From Fen-999 sp044220545 (GTDB lineage: Bacteria; Pseudomonadota; Gammaproteobacteria; Burkholderiales; Rhodocyclaceae): a stretch of DNA of 56,465 bases. The DNA lies in contig JBGAQX010000025.1 of NCBI GenBank assembly GCA_044220545.1, positions 1-56,465 of the forward strand, read 5' to 3'. Under the pieces are notes generated by a model, which ran no database searches, was not told the origin of the DNA, and saw only the letters and a program-made list of their open reading frames with translations. Every line of letters begins with the position of its first letter. Position 1 is the first letter of the stretch. The position numbers and the translations under genes are program-made. Below, piece after piece: positions 45,270 to 54,414 of this stretch.

Positions 45270-46114
45270 CAGTCCAGGCTCAGGCGAGCCACTTCAGCGC
45301 GGGTGTACGGCTTCAGGTCGACCGGTCGGTCGCCATAGACGAGATCAACCAGCGCGGCATTGCCGATGACTATCTGAAAAGGCGGCCGACCGGCAACGAC
45401 TTCACTGCCACCGTCCTCATACTGGCCGGTAAGGATGACCTGCTGGCTGGCATCCTTGACTTCAACCCAGGACTTGCCCCGAAAACGGAAAACCAACTGA
45501 CGGGCATCGGTTGGCATGACGGGGGCGACGTCGGCAATGGGTGTCGGTGTTGGTCCCGACACCGACTGTTCCGGAGCGACGGTGGGCGGGACGTTTGCAA
45601 CGACCGCCGCGGCCGGTTCCGCGGCCGGCGTTGTGCTCTGCTCAACGACCGGTTCGACTGCCTTTAGCAAAGCCGTCGTCCTGGGCCCGAGAAAGTGCCA
45701 TCCAATCATGGTCGCCGTGGCGATCAACAGCAGCACGGAAAACGCCACCAACGGGGGAACCTGGCGCAGGCCGCTCCTCGGCATGGCATTCCCCATGTTG
45801 TCCGGCGGGCGAACATCCGGAAAGGCTACGGGGGATTCGGTCGCGAGCAATGCCAGGAGCGGTTCCGGATCCAACTTGAGAAACCGGGCATAGCTGCGCA
45901 CAACGCCGCGTGCGAACATGCTGCCGGGCAAGGCGGCCATATCGTTGGCCTCGATGGCTTCGATCTGCCGGGGACTGAACTTCAACGTCTGGACGACGTC
46001 GTTAATGGTCAAGCCGCGCGCCTCGCGTGCCTTTTGCAGCAGCAAGCCGAGGCTCGGCCCATTGGCCTGAGGCTCGAGATCCGCCGTGGCTGGATGCTCC
46101 TGAATCTCACTCAC
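45269..46114 (-). CDS. rodZ: RodZ-like helix-turn-helix membrane protein
   Basis: The 281-residue protein has a cytoplasmic HTH domain (GLLLQKAREARGLTINDVVQ, then GVVRSYARFL), a membrane helix (PLVAFSVLLLIATATMIGWHF), a Pro/Ala-rich periplasmic linker and a DUF4115 beta domain (LVFRFRGKSWVEVKDASQ). RodZ links MreB filaments to the cell-wall elongation machinery. It overlaps pilW by four bases and abuts ispG. Confidence 0.88.
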   Translation of the reverse strand: MSEIQEHPATADLEPQANGPSLGLLLQKAREARGLTINDVVQTLKFSPRQIEAIEANDMAALPGSMFARGVVRSYARFLKLDPEPLLALLATESPVAFPDVRPPDNMGNAMPRSGLRQVPPLVAFSVLLLIATATMIGWHFLGPRTTALLKAVEPVVEQSTTPAAEPAAAVVANVPPTVAPEQSVSGPTPTPIADVAPVMPTDARQLVFRFRGKSWVEVKDASQQVILTGQYEDGGSEVVAGRPPFQIVIGNAALVDLVYGDRPVDLKPYTRAEVARLSLD

Positions 46115-46908
46115 TCAAACTTGCCCTGCGTCATCAGTTGGTATTCCCGGCTGGCCTGGAACTTGCGCCGGAGTTGCGCGGCATAGCGATTTTCGGCTTC
46201 GTGGTCGCCGATCTTGCGCTCGATGCGCAGACCCAGCCAGGCGGTCTCGGCGGTCGGCTCGGTCATTCGGTGAATCTCCGCCAGACGCGCCTGAGCCTCG
46301 CGCAGGCGACCCGTACGGTAGTAGATGTCCGCCAACAGAAAATGGGCGTCGCCATTCATCGGGTCGACACGCAGGGCGCGAACCAGGAAGTCCTCGGCTC
46401 CTTTGTCGTCCTTCATGTTCAAGGAGCAGATGCCCGCGTTGGTCAGCGGCTTGGTCGGCGACGAATAGAGCTGGCTCTTGCTGGCGGTGACGAAATAGGG
46501 GATCGACCGCGCCTCGCGGCCGCTCTGGCACAGAAACCAGCCAAAATTGTTGTTGATCTCCGGATCGTTCGGCGCCAGCGCCAGCGCGCGGGTAAAACTG
46601 TCCTCGGCCGCCCGGTTGTCCTTCAGGTACATCTGGACAAGGCCCAGCAGGTTGTAGCCCAGTGGGTAGGAGGAATCCGCCTCGATGGCGATGCGTGCCT
46701 CGTCGAGCGCTGTGTTGAGCTGACTATCGCCGAGATAGACCATGCCAAGGTCAGCGTGCGCCTTGGCCCGCAGGCGAGCGTCCCCAACGGCCACCTGCTG
46801 GGAAACCGGCGTCTGGGAGTTCGGGTTGCCCTCGCCACTCACCGGAGTTCCGGCGCAACCCGCCAACAGACCAGCCAGGAATGTTATCGCCCACCAATAG
46901 TTCACCAT
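46111..46908 (-). CDS. pilW: Type IV pilus biogenesis lipoprotein PilW/PilF
   Basis: The 265-residue protein has a lipobox (FLAGLLAGC) and TPR repeats (ALDEARIAIEADSSYPLGYN, AEDSFTRALALAPNDPEINN). It has the length and gene position of PilF (Pseudomonas) or PilW (Neisseria), the pilotin that takes the PilQ secretin to the outer membrane. It overlaps rlmN by seven bases. No other pilus genes are in the window. Confidence 0.9.
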   Translation of the reverse strand: MVNYWWAITFLAGLLAGCAGTPVSGEGNPNSQTPVSQQVAVGDARLRAKAHADLGMVYLGDSQLNTALDEARIAIEADSSYPLGYNLLGLVQMYLKDNRAAEDSFTRALALAPNDPEINNNFGWFLCQSGREARSIPYFVTASKSQLYSSPTKPLTNAGICSLNMKDDKGAEDFLVRALRVDPMNGDAHFLLADIYYRTGRLREAQARLAEIHRMTEPTAETAWLGLRIERKIGDHEAENRYAAQLRRKFQASREYQLMTQGKFE

Positions 46909-48035
46909 GTAGCCTCCACGCGATCCACCGGTACCTTGGCGGGCACCATCGCCACCGTCTTGCGGCGAGACTTGTCCATGACCTGTCCGGCCAATTGACC
47001 GCAGGCGGCATCGATATCGTCGCCCCGCGTCTTGCGCACCGTGGCGACCACGCCTGCTTCCAGCAGAATTTCCTGAAAACGACGGACGCGCTCCGGCCGC
47101 GAACGGCGAAAACCTGAACCAGCGAAAGGGTTGAAGGGAATCAGGTTGAACTTGCTCGGCACATCTCTCACCAGCTTGAGCAAGGCATGGGCTTGGGCGT
47201 CGCTGTCGTTGACGCCTTCGAGCAAGACGTACTCGAAAGTGATGAAATCGCGCGGCGCCTTTTCCAGGTAGCGGCGGCAGGCCGCCATTAATTCCCGCAG
47301 GGGGTACTTGCGATTGAGGGGCACCAGGCGGTCACGCAAGTTGTCGTCCGGCGCATGCAGGGACACCGCCAGCGCCACCGGCGCGGTGTCGCGCAACCGA
47401 TCCATGGCCGGCACGATGCCGGACGTGGACACCGTGACCCGACGGCGCGACAGGCCATAGCCGTGGTCGTCGAGCATCAGGCGCAACGCGGGCACCAAGG
47501 CATCGAAGTTGGCGAGCGGTTCGCCCATGCCCATCAGCACGACGTTGCTGATGACGCGCTCGCCCTCGCCAGCCGTCGCACCCGAGGCCTTGATGGCGCC
47601 CAAGGCACGATTGGCGTGCCAAAGCTGGCCAATGATTTCGGCGGTGGTCAGATTGCGATTGAAGCCCTGCCTGCCGGTCGAACAGAAAGCACATTCGAGG
47701 GCACACCCCACCTGGCTGGACACGCAGAGCGTGCCACGGCCAGCCTCGGGAATGAAAACCGTTTCGACGGCATTGCCCGCGCCGACATCCAAGAGCCACT
47801 TGCGAGTGCCGTCGGCAGCCACCGAATCGCTGATCGGCAGCGGTCCGCGGATCTCCGCCTCGACAGCCAACTTGGCGCGCAGGCTCTTCGCCACATCGGT
47901 CATTTGCCCGAAATCGTCGCAACCGGCACGGTGCATCCAGCGCAGCACCTGGTGAGCACGGAAGGACTTTTCACCCTTCCCGGCGAACCATGACGTCAGG
48001 CCATCGACGTCGAAATCGAGCAAATTGACCATCAA
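46902..48035 (-). CDS. rlmN: 23S rRNA (adenine2503-C2) methyltransferase RlmN
   Basis: The 377-residue radical SAM enzyme has the cluster motif CALECAFCSTG, NVVLMGMGEPLANFD, VSLHAPDD and the second conserved Cys region at the C-terminus. It methylates A2503 of 23S rRNA and A37 of some tRNAs. There are two adjacent ATG codons at the start (48035, 48032). It follows ndk by 4 bases. Confidence 0.96.
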   Translation of the reverse strand: MMVNLLDFDVDGLTSWFAGKGEKSFRAHQVLRWMHRAGCDDFGQMTDVAKSLRAKLAVEAEIRGPLPISDSVAADGTRKWLLDVGAGNAVETVFIPEAGRGTLCVSSQVGCALECAFCSTGRQGFNRNLTTAEIIGQLWHANRALGAIKASGATAGEGERVISNVVLMGMGEPLANFDALVPALRLMLDDHGYGLSRRRVTVSTSGIVPAMDRLRDTAPVALAVSLHAPDDNLRDRLVPLNRKYPLRELMAACRRYLEKAPRDFITFEYVLLEGVNDSDAQAHALLKLVRDVPSKFNLIPFNPFAGSGFRRSRPERVRRFQEILLEAGVVATVRKTRGDDIDAACGQLAGQVMDKSRRKTVAMVPAKVPVDRVEATW

Positions 48036-48039
48036 CGCA

Positions 48040-48468
48040 TCAGCGACCGGAGAAGACGTTCAACTCGGGGAAGAAATAGGCCACTTCGACCTTGGCGGTA
48101 TCCGTGCCATCAGAACCGTGGACGGCATTGGCATCGATGCTGTCGGCGAAATCGGCGCGAATGGTGCCTTTTTCGGCTTTCTTCGGATCGGTGGCACCCA
48201 TCAGCTCACGATTCTTGGCAATGGCGTTTTCGCCTTGCAGAACCTGGATCATCACCGGACCGGAGGTCATGAACTTGACCAGATCCTTGTAGAAGGGGCG
48301 CTCCTTGTGCACGGCATAGAAGCCACCGGCTTCCTGTTCGGACAGCCAGGCCATGCGCGCGGCGATGACCTTGAGACCATTGGTCTCGAACCGGGAATAG
48401 ATCTTGCCGATCACGTTCTTGGCCACGGCATCGGGCTTGATGATTGAAAGGGTACGTTCGACAGCCAT
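48040..48468 (-). CDS. ndk: Nucleoside diphosphate kinase
   Basis: The 142-residue protein has the NDK signature ERTLSIIKPDAVAKNVIG, and the active-site histidine in NAVHGSDG. It exchanges the terminal phosphate between nucleoside triphosphates and diphosphates. It is the first gene of the long minus-strand run that ends at purA. The ATG at 48468 gives the standard N-terminus; longer starts lie in the leader. Confidence 0.97.
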   Translation of the reverse strand: MAVERTLSIIKPDAVAKNVIGKIYSRFETNGLKVIAARMAWLSEQEAGGFYAVHKERPFYKDLVKFMTSGPVMIQVLQGENAIAKNRELMGATDPKKAEKGTIRADFADSIDANAVHGSDGTDTAKVEVAYFFPELNVFSGR

Positions 48469-48552
48469 ATGATTCTCCAACAATGGTTTAGCGAAATAGA
48501 GCAACTGGTTATTTTATCGTAGATTTCGGCAAGGGCTGGCCACCAAGGCACG

Positions 48553-48587
48553 AAAAAAGACCCGGCCACGCGGAACGTGGCCGGGTC
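48553..48587 (-). terminator. Rho-independent terminator after dctM
   Basis: A perfect 12-base stem GACCCGGCCACG / CGTGGCCGGGTC (48559-48587) with a 5-base loop is followed on the minus strand by six T. It ends the dctPQM transcript. Confidence 0.9.
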
Positions 48588-48609
48588 CGATACTGGTCCC
48601 TCTGCGGCG

Positions 48610-49896
48610 TCAGGTGATCATGCCCAACATGCGCGGGAACCACAGCGACATCGCCGGCCAGTACGTAACCATGACCAGGAAGACCAGCATGGTCAGCAGC
48701 CAGGGCCAAACGGCAATGGTCAACTCGGTGATACCCATCTTGGTGATGCCGGAAGCCACGTAGAGATTGAGGCCAACGGGGGGGTGGCACATGCCGACTT
48801 CCATGTTTACCGTCATCATGATGCCGAAATGGACCGGGTCGATGCCCAGTTTCATTGCCACCGGGAACAGGATGGGGGCGAAGATGAGCACAATGGAGCT
48901 GGGCTCCATGAAATTTCCCGCCACCAACAGCAGCACGTTCACCGCCAGTAGAAAAGCGATCTGACCCAAACCCTTGTCGGTCAACCAGGCCGCAAGCTCC
49001 TGAGGCACATTCTCGTTGGTCAGGATAAAGGAGAACATCACGGCATTGGTGATGATGTACAGCAGCATCGCCGACATGTTGGCCGAATTGAGCAGTACCT
49101 TGGGCACATCCTTCAGCCCCATGTCCCGATAGACGAAGACGGCGACAAAGAAGGCGTAGACCGCGCTCATGGCTGCCGCTTCGGTCGGGGTAAAGATGCC
49201 GGTATAGATGCCGCCCATCACCACGATGATCAGCAGGAGTCCCCAAACCGCCTTGCGAAACGAGTCCCAGCGCTCGCCCCAACCGCACTTCGGTTGCCGC
49301 GGATAGTCGAACTTCCTCGCCCGATACCAGGTGATCACGCCCAGCATGGTGGCCAGCACCAGTCCGGGCACCACGCCGGCCATGAACAGGGCACCCACCG
49401 AGGTATTGGTGGCCACCGAATACATGACCATGACGATCGACGGCGGAATCAGAATACCCAACGCACCCGAGGTGGTGATGATCCCCGCGCCGAAACGGCT
49501 CGGAAAGCCCGCCTTGACCATTGCCGGCAGCAGTATCGAGCCAATCGCCACCACAGTGGCCGGCGACGATCCGGATACGGCCGCGAAAAGGGCGCAGGCC
49601 ACCACGCCGGCGAGCCCCAGACCACCATACCAGTGCCCTACCATGGCCGTCGCGAAGTAGATCATGCGCTTCGCCACCCCGCCGTGAGTCAGGAAATTGC
49701 CGGCCAGGATGAAGAATGGGATCGCCATGATCTCGAACTTCTCGATGCCGGTGAACAGCTTCAGGGCCACGGACTCGAGCGGCACCTCGGTCATCGTGAA
49801 GAGGAAGGTCAGCACCGTCAGGCCGAGCGAGATCGAGATCGGCATGCCGGTAAGCATCAGGAGGGTCAGGAGACCGAAAATGACGAGGGCGCTCAT
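48610..49896 (-). CDS. dctM: TRAP transporter large permease DctM
   Basis: The 428-residue protein has about 12 membrane helices and the DctM family pattern (SGSSPATVVAIGSILLPAM, GALGILIPPSIVMVMY, HPPVGLNLYVASGI). It is the transport channel of a sodium-driven TRAP system. Together with DctQ and DctP, and beside a DctS/DctR-like regulator pair, the likely substrates are C4-dicarboxylates such as succinate, fumarate and malate. It overlaps dctQ by four bases. Confidence 0.95.
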   Translation of the reverse strand: MSALVIFGLLTLLMLTGMPISISLGLTVLTFLFTMTEVPLESVALKLFTGIEKFEIMAIPFFILAGNFLTHGGVAKRMIYFATAMVGHWYGGLGLAGVVACALFAAVSGSSPATVVAIGSILLPAMVKAGFPSRFGAGIITTSGALGILIPPSIVMVMYSVATNTSVGALFMAGVVPGLVLATMLGVITWYRARKFDYPRQPKCGWGERWDSFRKAVWGLLLIIVVMGGIYTGIFTPTEAAAMSAVYAFFVAVFVYRDMGLKDVPKVLLNSANMSAMLLYIITNAVMFSFILTNENVPQELAAWLTDKGLGQIAFLLAVNVLLLVAGNFMEPSSIVLIFAPILFPVAMKLGIDPVHFGIMMTVNMEVGMCHPPVGLNLYVASGITKMGITELTIAVWPWLLTMLVFLVMVTYWPAMSLWFPRMLGMIT

Positions 49897-50666
49897 TTCG
49901 GTTCACCTCCATTGCTGTCCTGGACACGGCGTTCGCCGCGCCGTTGCTCTTGCTTGACCGATCTCGATTCGACCCGGCGATCATCACCACTGCGCCGCTC
50001 GCCGATCATCTCGTGCTTGAGATCGTGCATGTGCAGGTTATCGTCCATGCCGTAGAGATCAAGGTCTACGGGCACATCCTCCTTGTCGATCCCATCCACA
50101 TGACCGTGATCGTGATGCGGCAGCTCGCCGGTGCGCAGGAACGCCACGTTCACCTGCAGGAAGCGGAAGCACATCAGGTAGGAGCCCAGGGGGATCGCCG
50201 AATAGACGATCCAGGTCGGCCATTCCAGGTCCGGGGTCGTCGGTCCCTCCGGAATGTCGCCGACATCGAGGCCGAGCAGGCTGAATACGGCGTGGTGCAT
50301 GCCGTTCTCCCAGACGAAATGCGCACCCAGAGTCCCGACCACGACGGTAAAGAGGGCGCCGGCGGAAAGACCAAAGACAATGAACTTGCCGCGCGTTTCC
50401 GGGCTCAGGCGATTGATGAGCACGTCGACACCAACGTGGATGCCGGTACGCACGCCATAAGCGGCACCGAACTTGGCCATCCAGACGAACATGATGATGC
50501 ACAGCTCCTGCGCCCAACTGAAATTGAGCGACAACAGCCAATCCTGAACGCCGGGTATGGCGAGGCCGCTGGCATAGCGATGAACGACCGCGACAAAGAT
50601 GATCAGCGTCGCCGCGCCGATGAGGAAGGTGATGAACCATTCCTCCAGGTGATCGAGGAACCTCAC
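49893..50666 (-). CDS. dctQ: TRAP transporter small permease DctQ with long charged C-terminal tail
   Basis: The 257-residue protein has four membrane helices in the first 170 residues (EEWFITFLIGAATLIIFVAV, ELCIIMFVWMAKFGAAYG and others). An unusual cytoplasmic tail of about 80 residues follows: His/Asp-rich (LPHHDHGHVDG, HMHDLKHE), then Arg-rich (ERRSGDDRR, QRRGERR). Typical DctQ proteins lack such a tail. I chose the GTG at 50666 because AGGAG lies 7 bases upstream; the ATG at 50696 has no good site. Confidence 0.88.
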   Translation of the reverse strand: MRFLDHLEEWFITFLIGAATLIIFVAVVHRYASGLAIPGVQDWLLSLNFSWAQELCIIMFVWMAKFGAAYGVRTGIHVGVDVLINRLSPETRGKFIVFGLSAGALFTVVVGTLGAHFVWENGMHHAVFSLLGLDVGDIPEGPTTPDLEWPTWIVYSAIPLGSYLMCFRFLQVNVAFLRTGELPHHDHGHVDGIDKEDVPVDLDLYGMDDNLHMHDLKHEMIGERRSGDDRRVESRSVKQEQRRGERRVQDSNGGEPK

Positions 50667-50730
50667 GGGGATTCTCCTGGCGGGGACGCCCGCCATCGTT
50701 CTTCGACGGCGGGCGAGGATTCGGCGAAAA

Positions 50731-51729
50731 TCAGTCGGCCTTGAAGCCGGTATCCTTATAGACGGCCTGAATGATATCCTTGCCGATACGACTTTCCATC
50801 TTCTGATGGACAGGCACCAGGGCCTTTTTCAGCGCCGTCCGCTCGTCCTTCGTCGGCACGTAGACCTGTGTCTTGCCCGACTTCTTCACTGCTTCCAGCG
50901 ACTGTTCGTTCTCCACCTGGGCAATCTGGTTGGCATAGCGCGTCGCCTGCTCCATGGCACTTTCAAGCTGCCCCCGCACGTCCGAGGGCAAACCGTCCCA
51001 GAACTTCTTGTTCACAATCACCGCGTAGCCCAGATAGCCATGGTCGGTGAGCGACAGATGCTTCTGCACTTCATGCATCTTCTGCGTGTAGAAGTTGGAA
51101 ATCGGGTTCTCGGTCCCATCGACCACGCCGGTCATGAGCGCGTTGTAGACCTCCGAAAAGGCCATCACCTGCGGAATGCCGCCCAGCGAGCGGATTTCCT
51201 CCTCCAGAACCTTGGAGGACTGGATGCGCAACTTCTGGCCCTTGAAATCAGCCGGCATCTTGAGCGGCTTGTTGGCGGAGAAAGCCTTGAACCCGTTATC
51301 CCAGTAGCCCAGCCCCTTGATCCCCTTCGGTTCCAGCTTGGCCAGAAGCTGCTTGCCGATCGGGCCCAAGGTCACCTTGCGCAGGGCATCGTAGCCATCG
51401 AAGATGTAGGGCAGATCGAAGACCTCGAACTCCTTGACGCCGAGCGGCCCGAATTTGGCCAGCGACGGCGCCAGCATCTGCACGGCGCCCAACTGCAGCG
51501 CCTCCATCTCTTCCTTGTCCTTGTAGAGCTGGCTGTTCGGGTAGACCTCGACCTTGACCCGCCCCTTGGTCAGTTCCTCCGCCTTCTTCTTGAAGAAATC
51601 GGCGCCCTTGCCTTTGGGAGTATCGACCGCCACCACATGGCTGAACTTGATCACGATTGGCTGCTGAGCGGCAGCCCCAAGAGCAAAGGTGGCGGCGATC
51701 AAGCCGACCAGTACGTTGCGGATGTTCAT
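50731..51729 (-). CDS. dctP: TRAP transporter substrate-binding protein DctP
   Basis: The 332-residue periplasmic binding protein has a signal peptide (VLVGLIAATFALGAAAQ) and the DctP pattern (IKFSHVVAVDTPKGKGA, PNSQLYKDKEEMEALQLG, LRIQSSKVLEEEIRSLGG). The conserved carboxylate-binding Arg lies in the LRIQ segment, as in C4-dicarboxylate binders. An AGGAGGAG site precedes the ATG. It is the first gene of dctPQM and divergent from the sensor kinase gene across 136 bases. Confidence 0.94.
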   Translation of the reverse strand: MNIRNVLVGLIAATFALGAAAQQPIVIKFSHVVAVDTPKGKGADFFKKKAEELTKGRVKVEVYPNSQLYKDKEEMEALQLGAVQMLAPSLAKFGPLGVKEFEVFDLPYIFDGYDALRKVTLGPIGKQLLAKLEPKGIKGLGYWDNGFKAFSANKPLKMPADFKGQKLRIQSSKVLEEEIRSLGGIPQVMAFSEVYNALMTGVVDGTENPISNFYTQKMHEVQKHLSLTDHGYLGYAVIVNKKFWDGLPSDVRGQLESAMEQATRYANQIAQVENEQSLEAVKKSGKTQVYVPTKDERTALKKALVPVHQKMESRIGKDIIQAVYKDTGFKAD

Positions 51730-51865
51730 TGCGGTCTCCTCCTGTTATGCCTTGATGGCGTGGGGCAATTCTCATCGCCCGGATCGGTTGCCGCTATTGT
51801 GGATTTCCGTAGCGGCGGGCGACGACCGTTAGCGCCGGCAAGACCGCCGGGTTAACATCGGCGCC

Positions 51866-53803
51866 ATGGACTCCACGGCGAGAGAACTTGAACCCCGCGC
51901 GACAGGCTGGCTGTGGCTGGTACCAAGACTGTCGTTCGTATTGTTCATCGCGACTGTCGTCGCCCTGCTGTGGTCGTCGCACCGAGCCGATAGCGAGGAG
52001 CAAAGGGCAACCCTGATCAGCGACATGCTCTGGCTCGAACAAAACCTGCGCTTCGTCCTGACCCACAACGAGGAACTGCTCAAGCAGATCGGTCCGCGAC
52101 AGGCTGTGACTGCCGCCGCCTTCGAACCCCATGCGCAAGCACTGATCGCCAATCAAACCGGTTTGCAACAAGTACGCTGGCTCGACGCGGCCGGGGGACT
52201 CCGTTTCACACTACCCGCATTGCCATCAACGGCCCCCGATCCGGAGACAATCCGGCTTTCACGTTCCCTCGGCAAAGCCGTCTACGGCAGCCCCTACGAG
52301 ATCGCCGCTGGGGACTGGCGTTTCGACGTCTATGTGCCGGTGTTTCGCGACAGTGACATGGCGGGCGTCATCGTGGGCAGCTATTCCCTGCAACGTATGC
52401 TGGAAGAGTCGGTGCCTTGGTGGCTGGCGGAGCGTTACCGCATTGTCGTTGTCGATGCTGGCGGCAAAGTTCTGGCCAGCCGCTCCAAGTTGGTGGCGCC
52501 TGCCGCCGAGAGCAACTATCAGCTTGACTTTGAGCCGCCGGGTCGCGGGCTCGCACTCCAGGCAACCCCCTACCGACCGCCCGCGCCTTTGGCCGGCCGG
52601 CTGCTTTCGGCGGCCTTGGTGATCCTCGCCGCCGTGGTCCTCTGGAGTCTTTGGGCGCTACGACGACACGTGCAGCAGCGATTGACGATGGAACAAGCAT
52701 TGCGCAACGAACACGCCTTTCGCAAGGCCATGGAGGACTCCGTCCAGACGGGGCTGCGCGCCCGGGATTCGGCGGGACGCATCACTTACGTCAATCCGGC
52801 CTTCTGCACGATGGTCGGCTGGAGCGCTGAAGAACTCACCGGGCGCCTACCACCGATGCCGTACTGGGTGGATGAGGAAATCGAGGCGACCCGCGCCCTG
52901 CATGACCGGATACTTGCCGGCGAAGGACCGCCACGGGGCTTCGAGGTCTTCTTCAAGCGCCGCAACGGCGAGATCTTTCCGGCCTTGATCCATGAGGCAC
53001 CGCTGATCGACGCCCAGGGAAGACAAACAGGCTGGATGAGTTCGATAGTCGACATTTCGGACCAAAAGCGAGCCGAGGAAATGGCCCGTCAGCAACAGGA
53101 GCGCCTGCAGGCCACGGCGCGTCTGATCGCCATGGGCGAAATGGCATCAAGCCTCGCCCATGAGCTCAATCAACCACTGGCCGCGATCGCGAGCTACAAC
53201 GCGGGTTGCCTGAACATGCTCGCCTCGGGCGAAGCCGACTTGAAGGACATCGAGGCTGTGCTTGCGAGAAGCACCGAGCAGGCCCAGCGGGCTGGCCGCA
53301 TCATCCGTCGCATCTACGAGTTTGTCCGGCGTGCCGAGCCAAAATCGGAGCCCTGTGACGTCACACAACTTCTCGACGAGATGATCGGTCTGATCGAGCC
53401 CGACGCCCGGCGACAGGGCATCCGTATCGCACGACATATCGCGCCGCGCCTGCCCGGTGTTCACGGGGATCGGGTTCTGCTGGGTCAGGCGCTGCTGAAC
53501 CTGATACGCAATGGCATGGACGCCATGCGTGACGTCGTTCCGGAACTTCGGCAACTCACGGTCACAGTGACTTTCGAGGACGATCAGCTACATCTGACTG
53601 TTGCCGACCGGGGCACAGGCATCCCAACCGATCTGGTCGCGCGTCTTTTCGAGCCATTCTTCACTACCAAGGCGGAAGGCATGGGCATGGGCCTGAATAT
53701 CTGCCGTTCGGTGGTGGAGGGCCATAAGGGGCGCCTCTGGGCCGAAGCCAACCCGGATGGTGGTAGCATTTTTCACGTTCTGTTACCCACGAAACGTCGA
53801 TGA
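51866..53803 (+). CDS. dctS: DctS/DctB-like sensor histidine kinase
   Basis: The 645-residue protein has two membrane helices (about 17-37 and 250-270) around a large periplasmic sensor domain. A PAS domain (NPAFCTMVGWSAEELTGR), HisKA (His in SSLAHELNQPLAAI) and HATPase_c (DRGTGIP, GMGMGLNICRS) follow. It overlaps the response regulator by ATGA. Its divergence from dctPQM and pairing with a FixJ-type regulator match the DctS/DctR control of TRAP dicarboxylate uptake known in Rhodobacter. Confidence 0.88.
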   Translation: MDSTARELEPRATGWLWLVPRLSFVLFIATVVALLWSSHRADSEEQRATLISDMLWLEQNLRFVLTHNEELLKQIGPRQAVTAAAFEPHAQALIANQTGLQQVRWLDAAGGLRFTLPALPSTAPDPETIRLSRSLGKAVYGSPYEIAAGDWRFDVYVPVFRDSDMAGVIVGSYSLQRMLEESVPWWLAERYRIVVVDAGGKVLASRSKLVAPAAESNYQLDFEPPGRGLALQATPYRPPAPLAGRLLSAALVILAAVVLWSLWALRRHVQQRLTMEQALRNEHAFRKAMEDSVQTGLRARDSAGRITYVNPAFCTMVGWSAEELTGRLPPMPYWVDEEIEATRALHDRILAGEGPPRGFEVFFKRRNGEIFPALIHEAPLIDAQGRQTGWMSSIVDISDQKRAEEMARQQQERLQATARLIAMGEMASSLAHELNQPLAAIASYNAGCLNMLASGEADLKDIEAVLARSTEQAQRAGRIIRRIYEFVRRAEPKSEPCDVTQLLDEMIGLIEPDARRQGIRIARHIAPRLPGVHGDRVLLGQALLNLIRNGMDAMRDVVPELRQLTVTVTFEDDQLHLTVADRGTGIPTDLVARLFEPFFTTKAEGMGMGLNICRSVVEGHKGRLWAEANPDGGSIFHVLLPTKRR

Positions 53804-54408
53804 CCACGACCGTTGCCCATCTTGTTGACGACGACGACGCGATCCGCGATGCCTTGGCGTGGCTGTTGCGCTCTCGCGGGGTGGCGACAAAGGCATGGAG
53901 TTCGGCGGAAGGTTTTCTCGCCGACTACCACCCGGACAGGCGCGGCTGCCTGGTTCTTGATATTCGCATGTCGGGGATGAGCGGTCCTGAGTTGTTCGAT
54001 CGCCTCCTGGCGCTTGGCTGCACCATGCCAACGATCTTCCTGACTGGCCACGGCGACGTACCTCTGGCGGTTCAGACTCTCAAGAAGGGTGCCTTCGATT
54101 TCATGGAGAAGCCCTGCAACGACAATGAACTGGCCGACCGCGTCATTGCGGCCATTCAGCTCGACCGGCAACGGCGCCACCACGCCACATCGTCCGCGAC
54201 GATCAGTACGCGATTGCAGAGCCTGAGCAGCCGTGAGCGCGAGATTATGGAAAGGATTCTGGCGGGGCAGTACAACAAAGTGATTGCCGCCGACCTGAAT
54301 ATCGCCATGCGGACCGTAGAGGTACATCGAGCCCACATATTCGAAAAAATGAACGTCAAGTCCGCCGTGGAGCTCGCCCAGTTGCTGGCTGGCAGCCAAC
54401 GTGAGTAG
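53800..54408 (+). CDS. dctR: DctR-like FixJ-family response regulator
   Basis: The 202-residue protein has a receiver domain (acidic triplet LVDDDDAI, phospho-Asp in LVLDIRMSGMSG, Lys in FMEKPCNDNEL) and a LuxR-type helix-turn-helix (LSSREREIMERILAGQYNKV, then ADLNIAMRTVEVHRAHIFEK). It lacks a sigma-54 domain, so it is DctR-like rather than DctD-like. Its probable target is the dctPQM promoter in the divergent intergenic region. It ends 6 bases from the convergent tilS stop. Confidence 0.9.
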   Translation: MTTTVAHLVDDDDAIRDALAWLLRSRGVATKAWSSAEGFLADYHPDRRGCLVLDIRMSGMSGPELFDRLLALGCTMPTIFLTGHGDVPLAVQTLKKGAFDFMEKPCNDNELADRVIAAIQLDRQRRHHATSSATISTRLQSLSSREREIMERILAGQYNKVIAADLNIAMRTVEVHRAHIFEKMNVKSAVELAQLLAGSQRE

Positions 54409-54414
54409 GCCATT

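Noticed and set aside
51730..51865. Sigma-54 promoter for dctP
   Set aside because: A GCAA element is present on the right strand but the partner half is at the wrong spacing.
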